Source: Calamus simplicifolius (Eukaryota > Streptophyta > Magnoliopsida > Arecales > Arecaceae). From it: a stretch of DNA of 64,000 bases. This document shows, in pieces, positions 24,101 to 35,296 of this stretch (position 1 is its first letter; each line of letters starts with the position of its first letter). Location: the NCBI GenBank assembly GCA_900491605.1, contig UESW01003834.1, forward strand, positions 2,220,419 to 2,284,418, read 5' to 3'. The translations under genes were made by a program, and so were the position numbers. The notes under the pieces were generated by a model, which saw only the letters and a list, made by a program, of their open reading frames with translations, was not told where the DNA came from and did no database searches.

Positions 24101-24960
24101 CAGGCATGTCTGAGGCTGACCAGGCGAAGACGTTAGCATTCCTTCGGAGAAAATTGATCAGCTCTAGCCGAATCTCCCCCTTCAGCAACGATCCGATCCT
24201 TATGGTTCAGTCAGGCCGAGCTTCGTCCAAGGGCACTTCCTCCAGCTCTTCGGCTGGTTCTCCTCGCTGCTCGGCGAAATCCTTCCGAGCATCTAGTCCA
24301 TCAACCTCGGGCAGTTGGATTGCAGGCTGGTGATGAAACACTGCCGAGCTATTGCTTGGCTTCCCGAACTTCACCTACCCCTCGCTCGGTGGGAACTTCA
24401 TAACAGATGCGGGATGGAGACGGCGCTCTGAGAGACATTAGGCCGGGTCTTCCCAAGATAGCATTGTAGGGTGACCGAAGCTTGGTCACTAGAAATCTGC
24501 ATACACAGTGGCCACGCGGGGCCAGGTCCCCGCACGTACCGTCAAGGTGACAATCCCCTCCGGGACAATAACATCGCCGGTGAACCCCATTAGGGTGGAG
24601 TCCACGGCTCGGAGATTCTCTATAAGAAGCTTCATCTTCACAAACACATCGAGGTACAAAACATTGAGAGCTTCCACTATCAATGAGAATCCGGCTTACA
24701 TCATGTTGTTCAAGTTTAGAGATACAACTAATACATCATCATGTGGGAACTGTATCCCTTGGAAGTCGTCATTGGAGAAAGATAGCTCATCGGGGCGTGC
24801 CTTCTTCGGCGCCGGACCTTCTTCGTCATCCCCCCCCCCCCCCCGCCTGAAGGACCACTGACCGCCTCAATCACATTGATGTGGCCAGCAATTGGAGGAT
24901 TTGGAGGGGGAGGAGGTTGCTGTGGGGCTCAGGCCGGCGATCGCCCCCGTTCCTTGGCTC
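21108..24960 (-). pseudogene. pol of element B (PR-RT-RNaseH-aRNH-INT), broken
   Basis: Reading right to left: protease motif ILIDSGSS at about 24,690-24,665; reverse transcriptase with PFGLKNAGATYQRL and the YVDD active site at 23,594-23,583; RNase H (about 23,240-22,900); a second RNase H-like domain (about 22,800-22,500, LHVDGSSNANGSGAGLVL). Integrase (about 22,260-21,400) has WVEAEAVAQITEA and VGHPQANGEA, and its C-terminus ends in a stop at 21,108. Frame changes occur throughout. One unread base (N) is at 22,307. Confidence 0.85.
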
Positions 24961-24984
24961 GGGGGCTCCTCTGAACCGATCTAG

Positions 24985-26376
24985 TCTACCCCACTGGATG
25001 AGCCTTTCAATCTCATTCTTAAGCTACTAGCACTCTTCAGTGTCGTGGCCGTGGTCGCGGTGGTAGCGGCAATATTTGGCGGGATCTCTCTGGGCCGCAT
25101 TCCCTCGGAGAGGGGAGGTCGAGGGAGCTGGTGCTCGATCTCCATTAGGATCTCCGCTATTGGGGCAGTGAGCGGAGTGAACCGGTGGAACCTCCTAGGC
25201 GGGCTCCGAGAGCGGTTCCTCGGCGGCGGCTGGGGAATCCTCTGGCGACGAGGCGGACTTGGCCGGCGGGCAGGTCGGTGCCTATCGGAGCCCTTGGGCT
25301 CCTTCTTCTTCGTTAGCTCGGCTCGGGCGGCTCTACGACTCCTCGACTCTGGCATATTTGTCAGCCAAGGCCATGTAGAAGTCGCTCTCCTTCAATACTC
25401 CGCCCGCTAGGGCGGACATGGCCACCTCATGATTAAGGTGGTCCACCTCTAGCATGGCCATATTAAATAGCCGAGATACTTCTTCAGGGACTCCCCCTCT
25501 CTCTGCTTAACTTCAGAGAGGGAGTCGGATCTTCGTCGGTGGTGGCAGTGGCTACTGATGAACTGGCTGATGAATAGGCAGCTCAGCTCGTCAAAAGAAT
25601 TAACGGAACCTAGTTTCAAAGCATTGAACCAGGTTCGGGTAGATCCCCTGAGGGTGGAAGGGAAAGCGCGGCAGAGGACCGCGTCTGATGCTCCATGGAA
25701 CATCATTATTGATCGGAAGTTGCTGAGATGATCGTCGGGGTCGGAGGAGCCATGATAAGGCTCGATGGTAGGCAGCTTGACGTGGGAGGAATCACTTCTC
25801 CATGATTTTCTTAGAGAAGGGGGCGTCCTGCTCCGCTTTATTCTGAAGCGGATGGGCTTGCTTGGTGGCGTCAAGCTCTTGACGCATTTCTTGGAGTTGG
25901 CGGCGGATCTCCTCGTCAGGAAGAGAAAGAGGGGCAAGACGAGGAGGATACTGAGACGGTATCGAATCATGGCAAAAATACACCGGGGAGAGAGATTGGG
26001 CCTGCCGAGATCTGGGGAGATCTTTGCTGCAGGCTCGCTGGGGAGCTGGCTCAGCTTCCCTAGGACGACGAGGGGGGTTCGCAACCCCGTGCGGACTGGA
26101 AGAAAAGATCGTCGGATGAGCGGGGGCCGCATCCTCCTCAAGAGGGTGAGGAGCATGAGCGGCCGGACGGGGGGCTTCAGAGCGCCCCTGAATCAGGTGG
26201 GCTAGAGCCTGAACCTGCTAGGCCAGTAAGGTGAACTGGTCTTGAATCACCGGGGCCCCGGCAGTGACAGAGTCTTGACTGGCGGCAGTGGGCGGCGCGA
26301 CATTGCTCACTGGATCAGGCCTTTGAGAGGCGACCTGATCTCGGACTTCAGAGGTGGCCTTTCTTCGATTGGCCAT
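24985..26376 (-). pseudogene. gag of element B
   Basis: It starts MANRRKAT at 26,376, just inside the primer site. A capsid-like region (about 25,800-25,450), an RSRSPPRR-type linker (about 25,230) and the zinc knuckle CRYHRDHGHDTEEC-like text (about 25,080-25,025, partly altered) follow. It is broken by frame changes and a small deletion near 25,370. It is close to, but distinct from, gag A. Confidence 0.85.
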
Positions 26377-26442
26377 GGGAGGAATCCTCTTGCAGACTAA
26401 GACCCTTGTCTCCTGGATCACAAGTTTTTAGGGACTTGAGGG

Positions 26443-26460
26443 CCCTTCCTCTAGCGCCAA
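26443..26460 (-). other. Primer-binding site of element B
   Basis: TTGGCGCTAGAGG on the minus strand, two bases inside the LTR, the same as in element C. Confidence 0.8.
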
Positions 26461-26462
26461 TC

Positions 26463-27611
26463 TGTTGCTGCTGAAATCCGTCCTCCAACTCAGATGTGGT
26501 GGGGCTTCGAGACGGGATTCCTCTTGGGCGGACCTGCAAGATAGTCCTCACACGAGTGGCGTTGGGGGTGGCCCTCTGTGGAAGACCCTTCGACGCTCAA
26601 GTCAGTGGAGATCGACAGTCAACAGAAATGAGGAGAAGGCTTTCGCCGAAGAGTTCCTCAGAGGCTCCGAGCGGAGCGCTAATGCGGAAGTGAAGGTAGA
26701 GAGAGAGAGAGCCAGTGAGCAAGTGTGCGCATGGGAGATGGCGTACCTAAGGGGGGTCTGAAGCTGTGGTATTATAGAGGATCACCTGGTTGTTTGGGAG
26801 CGTCGTGGGTCTGAAAGCTGTTGAGATTCGAATCCAGTTTGTTATAAGATCGGTAGGATTCGTATCTGGTTAGTTAGAGGATCAACGACTGGAAGAGCTT
26901 GTTAATGTCTCGAGATTTGGTGGGAGCATAGGCCCAGGGGCCTAGGCCACTCTCAGATATGATTCCTGTTTGAATCTTATAAGCTTTCCCGTGCCGAACT
27001 CCGCAGAGGTATGGGGATCGCTCGGGCTATGCCGAGTGATAGGAAGGGACCGGCTGGAAAAGCCGGGGGGGAATGTTTCGGTCAGAGCCAATGAACGGTA
27101 GCTCGGCCGGGGCTGAGAGACGATAGACGATAGCTCGACTTGAGGAGCCGAGAGATGATAGATGATAGCTCGGCTCAAGGGCCCGAGAAATGAGAGACGA
27201 TAGCTCGGTTCGAGGGGCCGAGAAGCGATAGCTCGGATAAGGTCGAGGGGCGATAGCTCGGGTGGGACCGAGGGGCAATAGCTTGGGCTGGGCCGAGAGA
27301 TGATAGCTCAACTGGAACCGAGAGATGGAAGCTCGGCTGGGACCGAGAGATGATGGCTCGGCTGGAACCGAGAGATGATAGCTCGGCTGGAACCGAGAGA
27401 TGGAAGCTCGGCTGGGACCGAGAGATGATGGCTCGGATGGGGTGCGAAAATGCGGTCCGTGTCTTGAGAATCTTAGCACGGTAAGGGGCTAAGGCGCCCC
27501 GACCTACCGAGGCTGACTTATCCCTGGCGGGTTATCGGACAGCGAGCAGGAATCAGGGCTAGCCTTAGCCATGTACACGATTATTGAAGCATGGTGATTT
27601 TACCTCTCACA
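26463..27611 (-). repeat. 5' LTR of element B (right)
   Basis: It runs from TGTTGCTGCTG to CCTCTCACA and contains the hairpin minisatellite (about 27,100-27,440) and a TATA region. It lacks the aaggattt stretch and many variants shared by LTR A and the left LTR of B. The outside 5-mer is TATTC. Confidence 0.88.
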
Positions 27612-29607
27612 TATTCAATTATTTATGTGTAATTTTATTGTGTTTGCATGTGAACAACTCATATAATACACCTTAATTGTGCATAATTTTGCCATAGCTT
27701 TTATATTCAAAAATGGGATGAGAACAACTAGGGTCAAAGAGGAGAATATTAGAAGAAAGAAGTATAGGTGGGAACGGATTTAGGATATATTGCCTTATAC
27801 CTCAAAATTAGTTAATTTGAATTGAATATCACATAGATAGAAAAAGTGAGGTAGGGTCTTTAAGTTTAAATTTATATTTTTATTCCAATATGGCAGAGAT
27901 TTCACCCGATCCAACCCATTTCTATTGAGGTAGGGTCTTTAAGTTTAAATTTATACAATTTACAAATTCAAAGATAGAAAAAGTGAGAAAAGTAGGTTGC
28001 ATTGGTTTCGAGATTTGTATGGATTCAAAGTGGGAAAGATGATTGGATCCTGAACTTGTCTATATTCAAATGTAGCTAGATTTGAATCCGAACATCTCTT
28101 TCATCTTTGGATTTATATATAGTTCATATATACTAAAAATATAAAATTATAAAAAGTAAATGACTTTGAAATATATATATGGAGCTAATCAATCTTAAGG
28201 ATTAATTTTTTAAAGCTTTTTTAAATAATATATATATTTAAATTAAATTTGTTAAAGCGTTTTTTAAAAACAATTTTGAATTGCCTGCAGGGTGGGATAT
28301 TATAATACCTATTGGTCCGGGTGGCACGGGGTGGGATATAAAAAATCAGGACGACCCGAGTTATATGCCATATCTCGTCTCGACCCTCCCCATTACGTAC
28401 CACATTGCTAACTGATAGAAATTCGTTGCCAACGTCCCCACCTAAGCTGCAGGGAGCTGGAGGCAATTAAACTTCTTATGAATGAATATTAATTGACTTG
28501 TAGCCCTGATCAACTGGTGTAATTAATCTGAACGAAGTCCTTATCATGCGACCGTTTCAATGCCACACTGATCACCACTCATACACGAAACAGAACATGA
28601 TTATATTCAGGCGGTGGAAGATATTTATAAAATTCAGAACAAAATGAATATATATTAAAAAATTTAGCAACACATTTATATAATAAAATTCCTACATGCG
28701 TTGGTGATCGATCGATGCCTTGGTGTTATTAGCTTGTGGTCCAGCCTCAAGGCTATGGAATATTGGCCAGCAAATTGAGGTACTGAAACTAATACCAAGA
28801 CTGACTAATTTTCATTTTTTTTCTAATATTTAGCTTTTGCTTGAATGGTATCATGCATCTCCTACCACCAAGTTAGGCATGCAAGAGGCTAGGGATTCAA
28901 TTTCATTTGGGATCAGCCTCAAAGGTAGGGTGTCTGTAGAGAAGAAAACATGGGAATTAGTCAGGTTGAGAAAAGGGACTCTTATCTTTTTTTAATAAAA
29001 AGGTACTCAAGTCTTACAAATTGCCACGCTAAGCAATCTTTTGAAAAATGTTTACTAAAAAAACATAACCATTGGAGTTGAATGAGTTGCAGTTGAGGAC
29101 ATGCCGGATGATGCCAAGATGGCGTTGTAAGGCTTTATTTATTTTTTTCGTACATTGGAAGTGGTCGTCTCGGTTGACTACGTTACCACCTACCTCATCT
29201 ATCGACTATCAATCCATCCATAAACAATTGCCTACGATCACTCAGACGGTAGTCCAGCGGTTGGGATTCCTTCACATAATCATGATGTTTCAGATTTGAG
29301 GAATAAGGTTACGGCTGACTCGAATAATTCCAAGGTTAATCCTTGGGACCTGCGGGCGAAGAACGGCTGCGCAAATCCAGCGTCATGAATGAAACATATC
29401 CTGACGGGAAACGGAGCTGCATGGGACCTAGCTACGGATCGACAATAGCCCTCCTTCCCCTTTTTTTATACCAAAAAAAAAAAAAAAAAACAATGGCCTA
29501 CGTACAGTGCCAATCAACAGCTTTCCACTCCTCCCCACTTGCCTCCTGGTTTAACCGAAGGACACTTGGTGAGGAGCCAGCATCCATGACTCGCCACTCT
29601 CTCCATC
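27612..29607. other. Intergenic DNA upstream of PR-10 gene 1
   Basis: No gene was recognised in this mostly AT-rich sequence. A GC-richer patch near 28,290-28,400 could be a transposon remnant but has no clear ends. A run of about 18 A residues is at 29,473-29,490. Confidence 0.55.
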
Positions 29608-29615
29608 TATAAATA
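29608..29615 (+). promoter_or_regulatory. TATA box of PR-10 gene 1
   Basis: TATAAATA, 93 bases before the ATG at 29,701. Confidence 0.7.
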
Positions 29616-29700
29616 GAGCCACCTTCCCTCAACTTAGCTCACCATCTTCCAATTAATCTTCTGATAAACTCCTTCTTGGCTTCAGTTTTTGCCTTTCAAC

Positions 29701-31688
29701 ATGGTTGCTGGATCCATCACACAGGTGTCCACATCAACTCTTCCCCTTGAAAGGCTATGGAAGGCCGGCATCCTTGACGCTGATAAGTTGATGCCTCAGC
29801 TTGTGCCCCAATTCATTTCAAGCATCGAAGTCCTTGAAGGTGATGGTGGAGTTGGCACCGTTAGAAAGTATAACTTCACAGAAGGTTCGTAGAAATTTAT
29901 GTCCTTGTTGCCAAGAATTGATGAGGCTTGTTTGAGAAATGAGCTCTGCATGAAGCACTGCTTCTAGATGCTTTCATGCTTATCATATAATTAAATACAA
30001 TTCATATGCATCACTCCTAGCTAGGAACATATAACTCTAATAGTTAAAGTTCTTGGCAAAAATATAATAAGAAGTTTTTTATTGCATGTCAAAAAATCTA
30101 ACAAAATTAGGGCTACAAACAGGTCGGATTTAGTTATATTTGATTCTAATCCGATCCAATTTTATACTTGAGCCTTATTTTAAATTTGACTCTAATCCAT
30201 TTGCAGATCGAATTAGATCTGTACAGTAAATTTTAGACCCAACATATCATTTCGATCTATTCAAGTCCAACCTAAAATATTAAGATTCAAGACAAACATT
30301 TTATTATGTTTGAATTTAAGTCAAGTATATAAGTATTGTTTTATAGCTAGAATTTAGTTATCAATAATCAACTATAAATTCTATAAAAAATTTAATTAGG
30401 ATTAAAAAGAATCAATTTAAATTTAAATTTTTATTTAAAACTCATAATTTTATCCAAGTAAATGATCATCCTTAAGTTTATAAATTATAATATTTAAAAT
30501 ATTTATTGATGTACTTAAAGACATTTTAAATAAAAATTGATCAAAATAGATAATAAAATATATAAATATTTAGATATAATTAGTGAAAAAAAAGGAGGAG
30601 ATTTAGTTGTTAAGATAAAAGGGGAGAATTAGTTTAAATTAAAATTTATTCTACGAATTTATAAAGATACAGATAATTGAAGTTAAGAAAAATCAAATTT
30701 ATATTTTATAGATTGGGACAAATTAGGTTCGGATCAAATCAGGTCAAAAATACAAGTCTGAAACTTGATTTGAAATTTAAATCGAGTCTAATTTTTAAAT
30801 CCAATCCAATCTAAATATGGATCAAAATAGCTAGTTGGGTAAGGACCGGATTGGCTCACAAGTTGACCCATCCCATTTGCAGCCTTAAACAAAATTAAAT
30901 TGCTAATCATAATTCAGTTTAGGGTACCTATGCTCATTTTACTACTAACAAAAAAAAAAAAAAAGGAGACTATGCTCATGTTCTGGATGCATAATAACAG
31001 TTAAACACAAGCAGGAGACATTTGCTATAAATTCAACGTTGAGTTAAAACATGCATGGATTTTAAAGATGAAATAATGATCATCCCTATGGCTGACTGAT
31101 TCAAAAATGAATTGTGGTCTGAGTTTATCAATAATTTAGCAAGCAAAACAGCGTTTGGTGAAATCATACTTGTTCACGCCTCGTCATATATATTTACTGT
31201 GATGAGGTTTGGCTATGGATCTCTATAGTCATGTAGTTGTAAATTTCCACTTTATATTATGATGATCATACTTGATTAATATAGCTAAATACCAGTGATA
31301 TCACGTTGTCAATGATTGATCAATCTAACAAACTTTGTTTCTGCTAAAAAAAGATCTAACGTGATCCATGCAACTCATGTCAGCTGTAAAGGGGCCAGTC
31401 AACTTCGTGAAGGAACGCATAGAAGTGTTGGACAAAGGGAACAAAATCTACGCTTACTCAATAATTGAAGGGGGACTCATCGGCCTGAGACTAAAGTTGT
31501 GCTCATTTGAGCTTAAGTTTGAGCTCGGAAGTGATGGCAGCAGCGTCGGGAAGCTTACCATAAGCTACGAGACCCTCGATGACACTGATCTTAGTGAAGG
31601 AGAGAAGGGTCTGCTCTTGGAAGGACCACTGGGGTTGATGAAGGCTGTGGAAGGGTTTTTGCTTGCAAACCCAGATGCATACGCCTAA
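29701..31688 (+). CDS. PR-10 / Bet v 1-family protein, gene 1
   Basis: A small cytosolic pathogenesis-related protein of the Bet v 1 fold, a family that binds hydrophobic ligands such as flavonoids and hormones. Exon 1 is 29,701-29,884, exon 2 is 31,384-31,688, and the product is 162 residues, the normal family length. The single intron (1.5 kb) splits one codon after its first base at about residue 62, the position typical of PR-10 genes. Exon 1 holds the glycine-rich loop EGDGGVGTVRKY; exon 2 holds VKERIEVLD, the SIIEGG turn, and the C-terminal helix ending LLANPDAYA. The intron is enlarged by a hAT-type insert. It is open throughout and probably functional. The ligand and inducing conditions cannot be told from sequence. 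Confidence 0.92.
30108..30887. mobile_element. Non-autonomous hAT-type element in the PR-10 intron
   Basis: It is 780 bases long, with imperfect terminal inverted repeats (TAGGGCTACAAACAGG left; TAAGGCTGCAAATGGG as the complement of the right end). It is flanked by a perfect 8-bp duplication AACAAAAT at 30,100-30,107 and 30,888-30,895. The 8-bp duplication and TAGGGNTG-type end fit the hAT superfamily. No transposase frame is present. Confidence 0.9.
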
Positions 31689-33279
31689 GGTTCTTAGGCT
31701 GGAAGTATAATTAATACTCTGTATCTGCTTTTATAAAGAGAGATTGTGTTCAGTCTAAAAGAGAGAGAGAGAGAGAGCTTTGTCTTGGAAGGGAGTGGTA
31801 ATAAGTGATGTCTTGATGAGGCTGCCTGAGAAAGCCCATGAGTCCCTTATTTCCTTTGTTATTCTTGGAGTTGTGTTTGTTGCTTTATGTGAGTTCAAAT
31901 GGATGATATGGTCAGAAGTTAATAGTGGATAGTAAAAACTACGATCACGGTTATTCTTCTACATTTTTACAGATCTATATTTATAAATCTTTTAGTTTTC
32001 ATTTAATTTTCGAGACTGCAAATTTTCCTTTACCAAATCAATTCCCCGATAAACGGCAAAAGTTAATGTTCATCAGATCATCATGAGTTCTCGCCTTCTT
32101 CTAGTGCACCCTACACTTGAAGCGTTTTTATAGTTAGCAGTCATAGCTTTGTAATGTTCTGCAAATTAGGATTGAACCAATTGAAATTTTGAAATTGAGG
32201 CTTAGAATTCCATGGCATGAACTGGACATCTCAGCAGTTATGGAACATTAACTGGACATCTCAGCAGTTAAATATATAACTATTTGACTTCAAAAGCTTA
32301 AGCCATTAGAAATTCAATCGAACAAACTAGACTTTGTAGTTAACTTACACTATGAATTTAAGGTTGGGGCCAAGAAAAAAGCAACAAACTGGTGTATTCT
32401 ATGACACATGCAATGATTAATTTTTCTGAAAGGATATATATAATATTAACTAGCTAGGTAAATTTATTTTGCACGATTTCTATGCACAACTCTATTTCTT
32501 CTGTTTGCATTTATTTGTGAAACAGAAATTAAATATAAAATAGCTATTAGCACCAATGATAAGAACAACATTTTGAATCAACAGAGATTAAACATAAAAT
32601 TACAACAAATATGAGGATAAACCTCCATTTCCCTGGCCTCATTAAGTCTGGTTTTATGAAAAGAGATTGAGGGCCTCTTTTTTTTTTTATCAAAGAATCT
32701 AATTACTTACCTTGGATGAATATGTGGTATAATTTTGAATCATGTTATATCGTCCTAGCATTACATTGAAATGATGAACTATTTTGTCTCACAGCCTCTC
32801 ATAGCAATTTCCTTGTTTATCACCGATGATAATTTGCAACCATTTCCCTCTTACTAAAAAATGGCTAACCGCATTATCATTGGTATGCACAAATAATTCC
32901 ATACTCAGTGTGACTACAAGGATCTACGACATACATGATGATCTTTGAATGCTCTCCAATTAATTTGGAGTTGAAAATTTCTGTTCTAAATCACAAAACT
33001 TTCATGTTTTGTTCAACAAGCTATGATTGAGGGGAGCCCATTATCACTGTACTGCAGAACAGACGAACCTCAATCACTCATGAACCTTTCTTAATATGTA
33101 AATGCTTATGATTTAGAAGAGGATCTCCCTAGTCCAACTCTAAATTAGAGAGATCTTGGCCTAATTTTATTGAACAAGCAACAAATCCTAATATAGCTAG
33201 TTGTCTTGTTGGTCCTTACATCTTGTGAGAAATTCTTTGATAGAACCACAATAAACCATTACAGTAACATTCTCAAATC
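31689..33279. other. 3' flank of PR-10 gene 1 and AT-rich DNA
   Basis: A (GA)n run lies at 31,760-31,778 in the presumed 3' UTR. The remainder has no recognised gene. The upstream part of the LINE may reach into it but could not be identified. Confidence 0.5.
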
Positions 33280-33900
33280 ATGAATCCACTAGTATTAGGA
33301 GATCTGAACACAAGATTTTTCTGTAATTCCACTATTATTTAGAGAAGGAGAAATAAGATAAAGATGATTGAAGATAGTATTGGGAAGATTGTAATTTATA
33401 CAAAGGAAAACACTAGAAAGGTTTTTTAGGGGCATTTTAAGGACAGGTGGATGCTATCTATGCCTTAATTTATTCATAATTAATCTTCTTATAGTGAAGG
33501 ACATATTATCTAAGTAAGAAAAAAAACCTCTTGTAAGATTTTGCTACGGATGAGGAGATTCGGTCTATGCTACATTTATGCCATCTAATAAAGCACTAGG
33601 TTTTGACAGTTTTCTATTTGGGGTTTTCAAAAGGTACCGGCATATAATTAGGAGGGATGTGTGTTGAGCAATCCATCACTTCTTCAGTCAAGGTTGGATG
33701 CCTTGGGCATGAAATATGATTTTCATACCTTTGATTTTAAAATGTTTGAATCCGAAGATACCCTCACATTTTAGGCTCATCAGTTTGTGCAATACTCTTT
33801 ATAAGATAGTTGCAAAAATTTGAGTTGAGAGCCATGACAACTGAGCTATAACAACTGCTACATACTCATAAGGAGTTCTTATAAATATGCAAGGCATCTT
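33280..33900 (+). mobile_element. LINE fragment 1 (reverse transcriptase, N-terminal part)
   Basis: The text LGDLNTRFF near 33,297 is the linker found before plant LINE reverse transcriptases. It is followed at about 33,560-33,830 by a degenerate version of the NKAPGPDGF block and of the YRPISLCNVLYKI block (here HFRLISLCNTLYKIVAKI). Frames change often, so it is dead. The left end is not defined. Confidence 0.75.
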
Positions 33901-35296
33901 ACATGATATCATAACTTAGCAATATAAAGTTTTAATCATAAAGTTTAAAGAATTTAGTTACAAATCCACTATTTAAAATACTAGATCTTAACAAAACAAA
34001 ACATTAAAGTCTTTATTTTTTTTGCACATCTAAGCATTCTCCCAATAGTATCTCCATATATATTGAACAAAATTTGATAAAAAAAAGATGAAATAACCAT
34101 AAGCTCCACAGTCCAGTAAGAAATAATTAGTCATCTAGATATATAACGTAATATCAATATACATATGCAATCTAATAGTTAAAACAAATAATTTGTATCT
34201 TTTATGCTTTTAGTTTTCATTACATCATGTCATCTAATCCTACTATGCTCGGATCATCTCCCTTATATTTGACCCTCATATGTAGGGTATCAACTATGGT
34301 ATGTTCCCCAAGTTTATGAGAATCATCATTATTTAACCTCTACTAGTAGGGTATCGACCAATGTATGTCTCCTAAGGTCATGGATATCACCAGCTTTTAA
34401 ACCCCATTAGTGGGATTCAGGTCATGCAGCATAGTCAGGTTTAGAAGCTTAAATTTAATTTTATTATCTTTTAATAAATCTTATGCATTAAATTATCAGT
34501 CCAATATCTTTCATCAATTCATCATGAATAATAAATAAGTAATATTAGAGCATAAATTATGACAATCATATTCAATATGCATGCATGCAATATTTATAAA
34601 TTAAGCATCATAAGAGTATATATATATATATATCTAAAAATATGATAAATTATAGAAGTGGCCAAATACTACTTATCTTGCTAGATAAAATTAGTAAAAA
34701 TTAATTATTAATTTTTGACACTTAAGGACTTCATCAACCTTTTTGATTCTTCAACCTTCTTCATCTTTTTAAACTATTAATTTGATATCAAAAGACATGC
34801 ATTAAGCCCAGTTTATAGAGAGATATTCTAAAGACAAGAGGTTTTCACTTTCTTTTAAGTTTCTAATCTCCTAACACCAATAAACTTTATAGTTTTTATA
34901 GTATTCTGATTTCTTTAAGAAAATCAAATAAATAAATATTGAGTAAATATTTAAAATAAATTCTTGATTCAAAACTAACTTCTAGCTAATCCAATATAAT
35001 TTTAAAATATAAAAAATTAGATAAAAATACCAAAAATCATCCTTATCTCCATTAATGATATTTTTATAATTTATTTGAAGTTCATCAGCAATGATATCGT
35101 TCATAAAATTACTTTAAACTTTCTTAATTGACCTTCAATTTAAGTGATTTAAGATGTACTAGAATGCTAACTCAATATAAGCATTATGAATATAGATTTA
35201 TCAAAAATTTTAATTATATAATTTTTAATATTTTTTTAATCCAGTTAAATCGCATCTTAATCTAAAATAAGCTTTTCTTAAAAGGCTAGGTCTCAC
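33900..35296. other. AT-rich insert splitting the LINE
   Basis: About 1.4 kb with no LINE similarity separates two LINE blocks. A degenerate repeat of about 62 bases occurs at 34,262-34,420 (gtagggtatc words). The right edge reads aggtctcaca, which would suit an LTR end, but no matching left end or target duplication was found. Confidence 0.45.

Larger units (their letters stand above)
11404..27611 (-). mobile_element. Tat-type Ty3/gypsy retrotransposon B
   Basis: A 16.2-kb element in reverse orientation. From right to left: 5' LTR, primer site, gag, protease, reverse transcriptase, RNase H, second RNase H, integrase, a 3' region with arrays and antisense ORFs, polypurine tract and 3' LTR. 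The second RNase H, the long 3' region and antisense ORFs are the known signature of the Tat lineage. Frameshifts and stops run throughout, so it is not autonomous. Its two LTRs differ clearly and its outer flanks do not match, so it may be a recombinant rather than a single insertion. Confidence 0.9.

Noticed and set aside
28290..28410. GC-richer patch with possible inverted ends
   Set aside because: No convincing terminal repeats or target duplication.
33880..35296. Insert in the LINE as a proven solo LTR
   Set aside because: The right edge fits an LTR end but no TG start or 5-bp duplication was found on the left.
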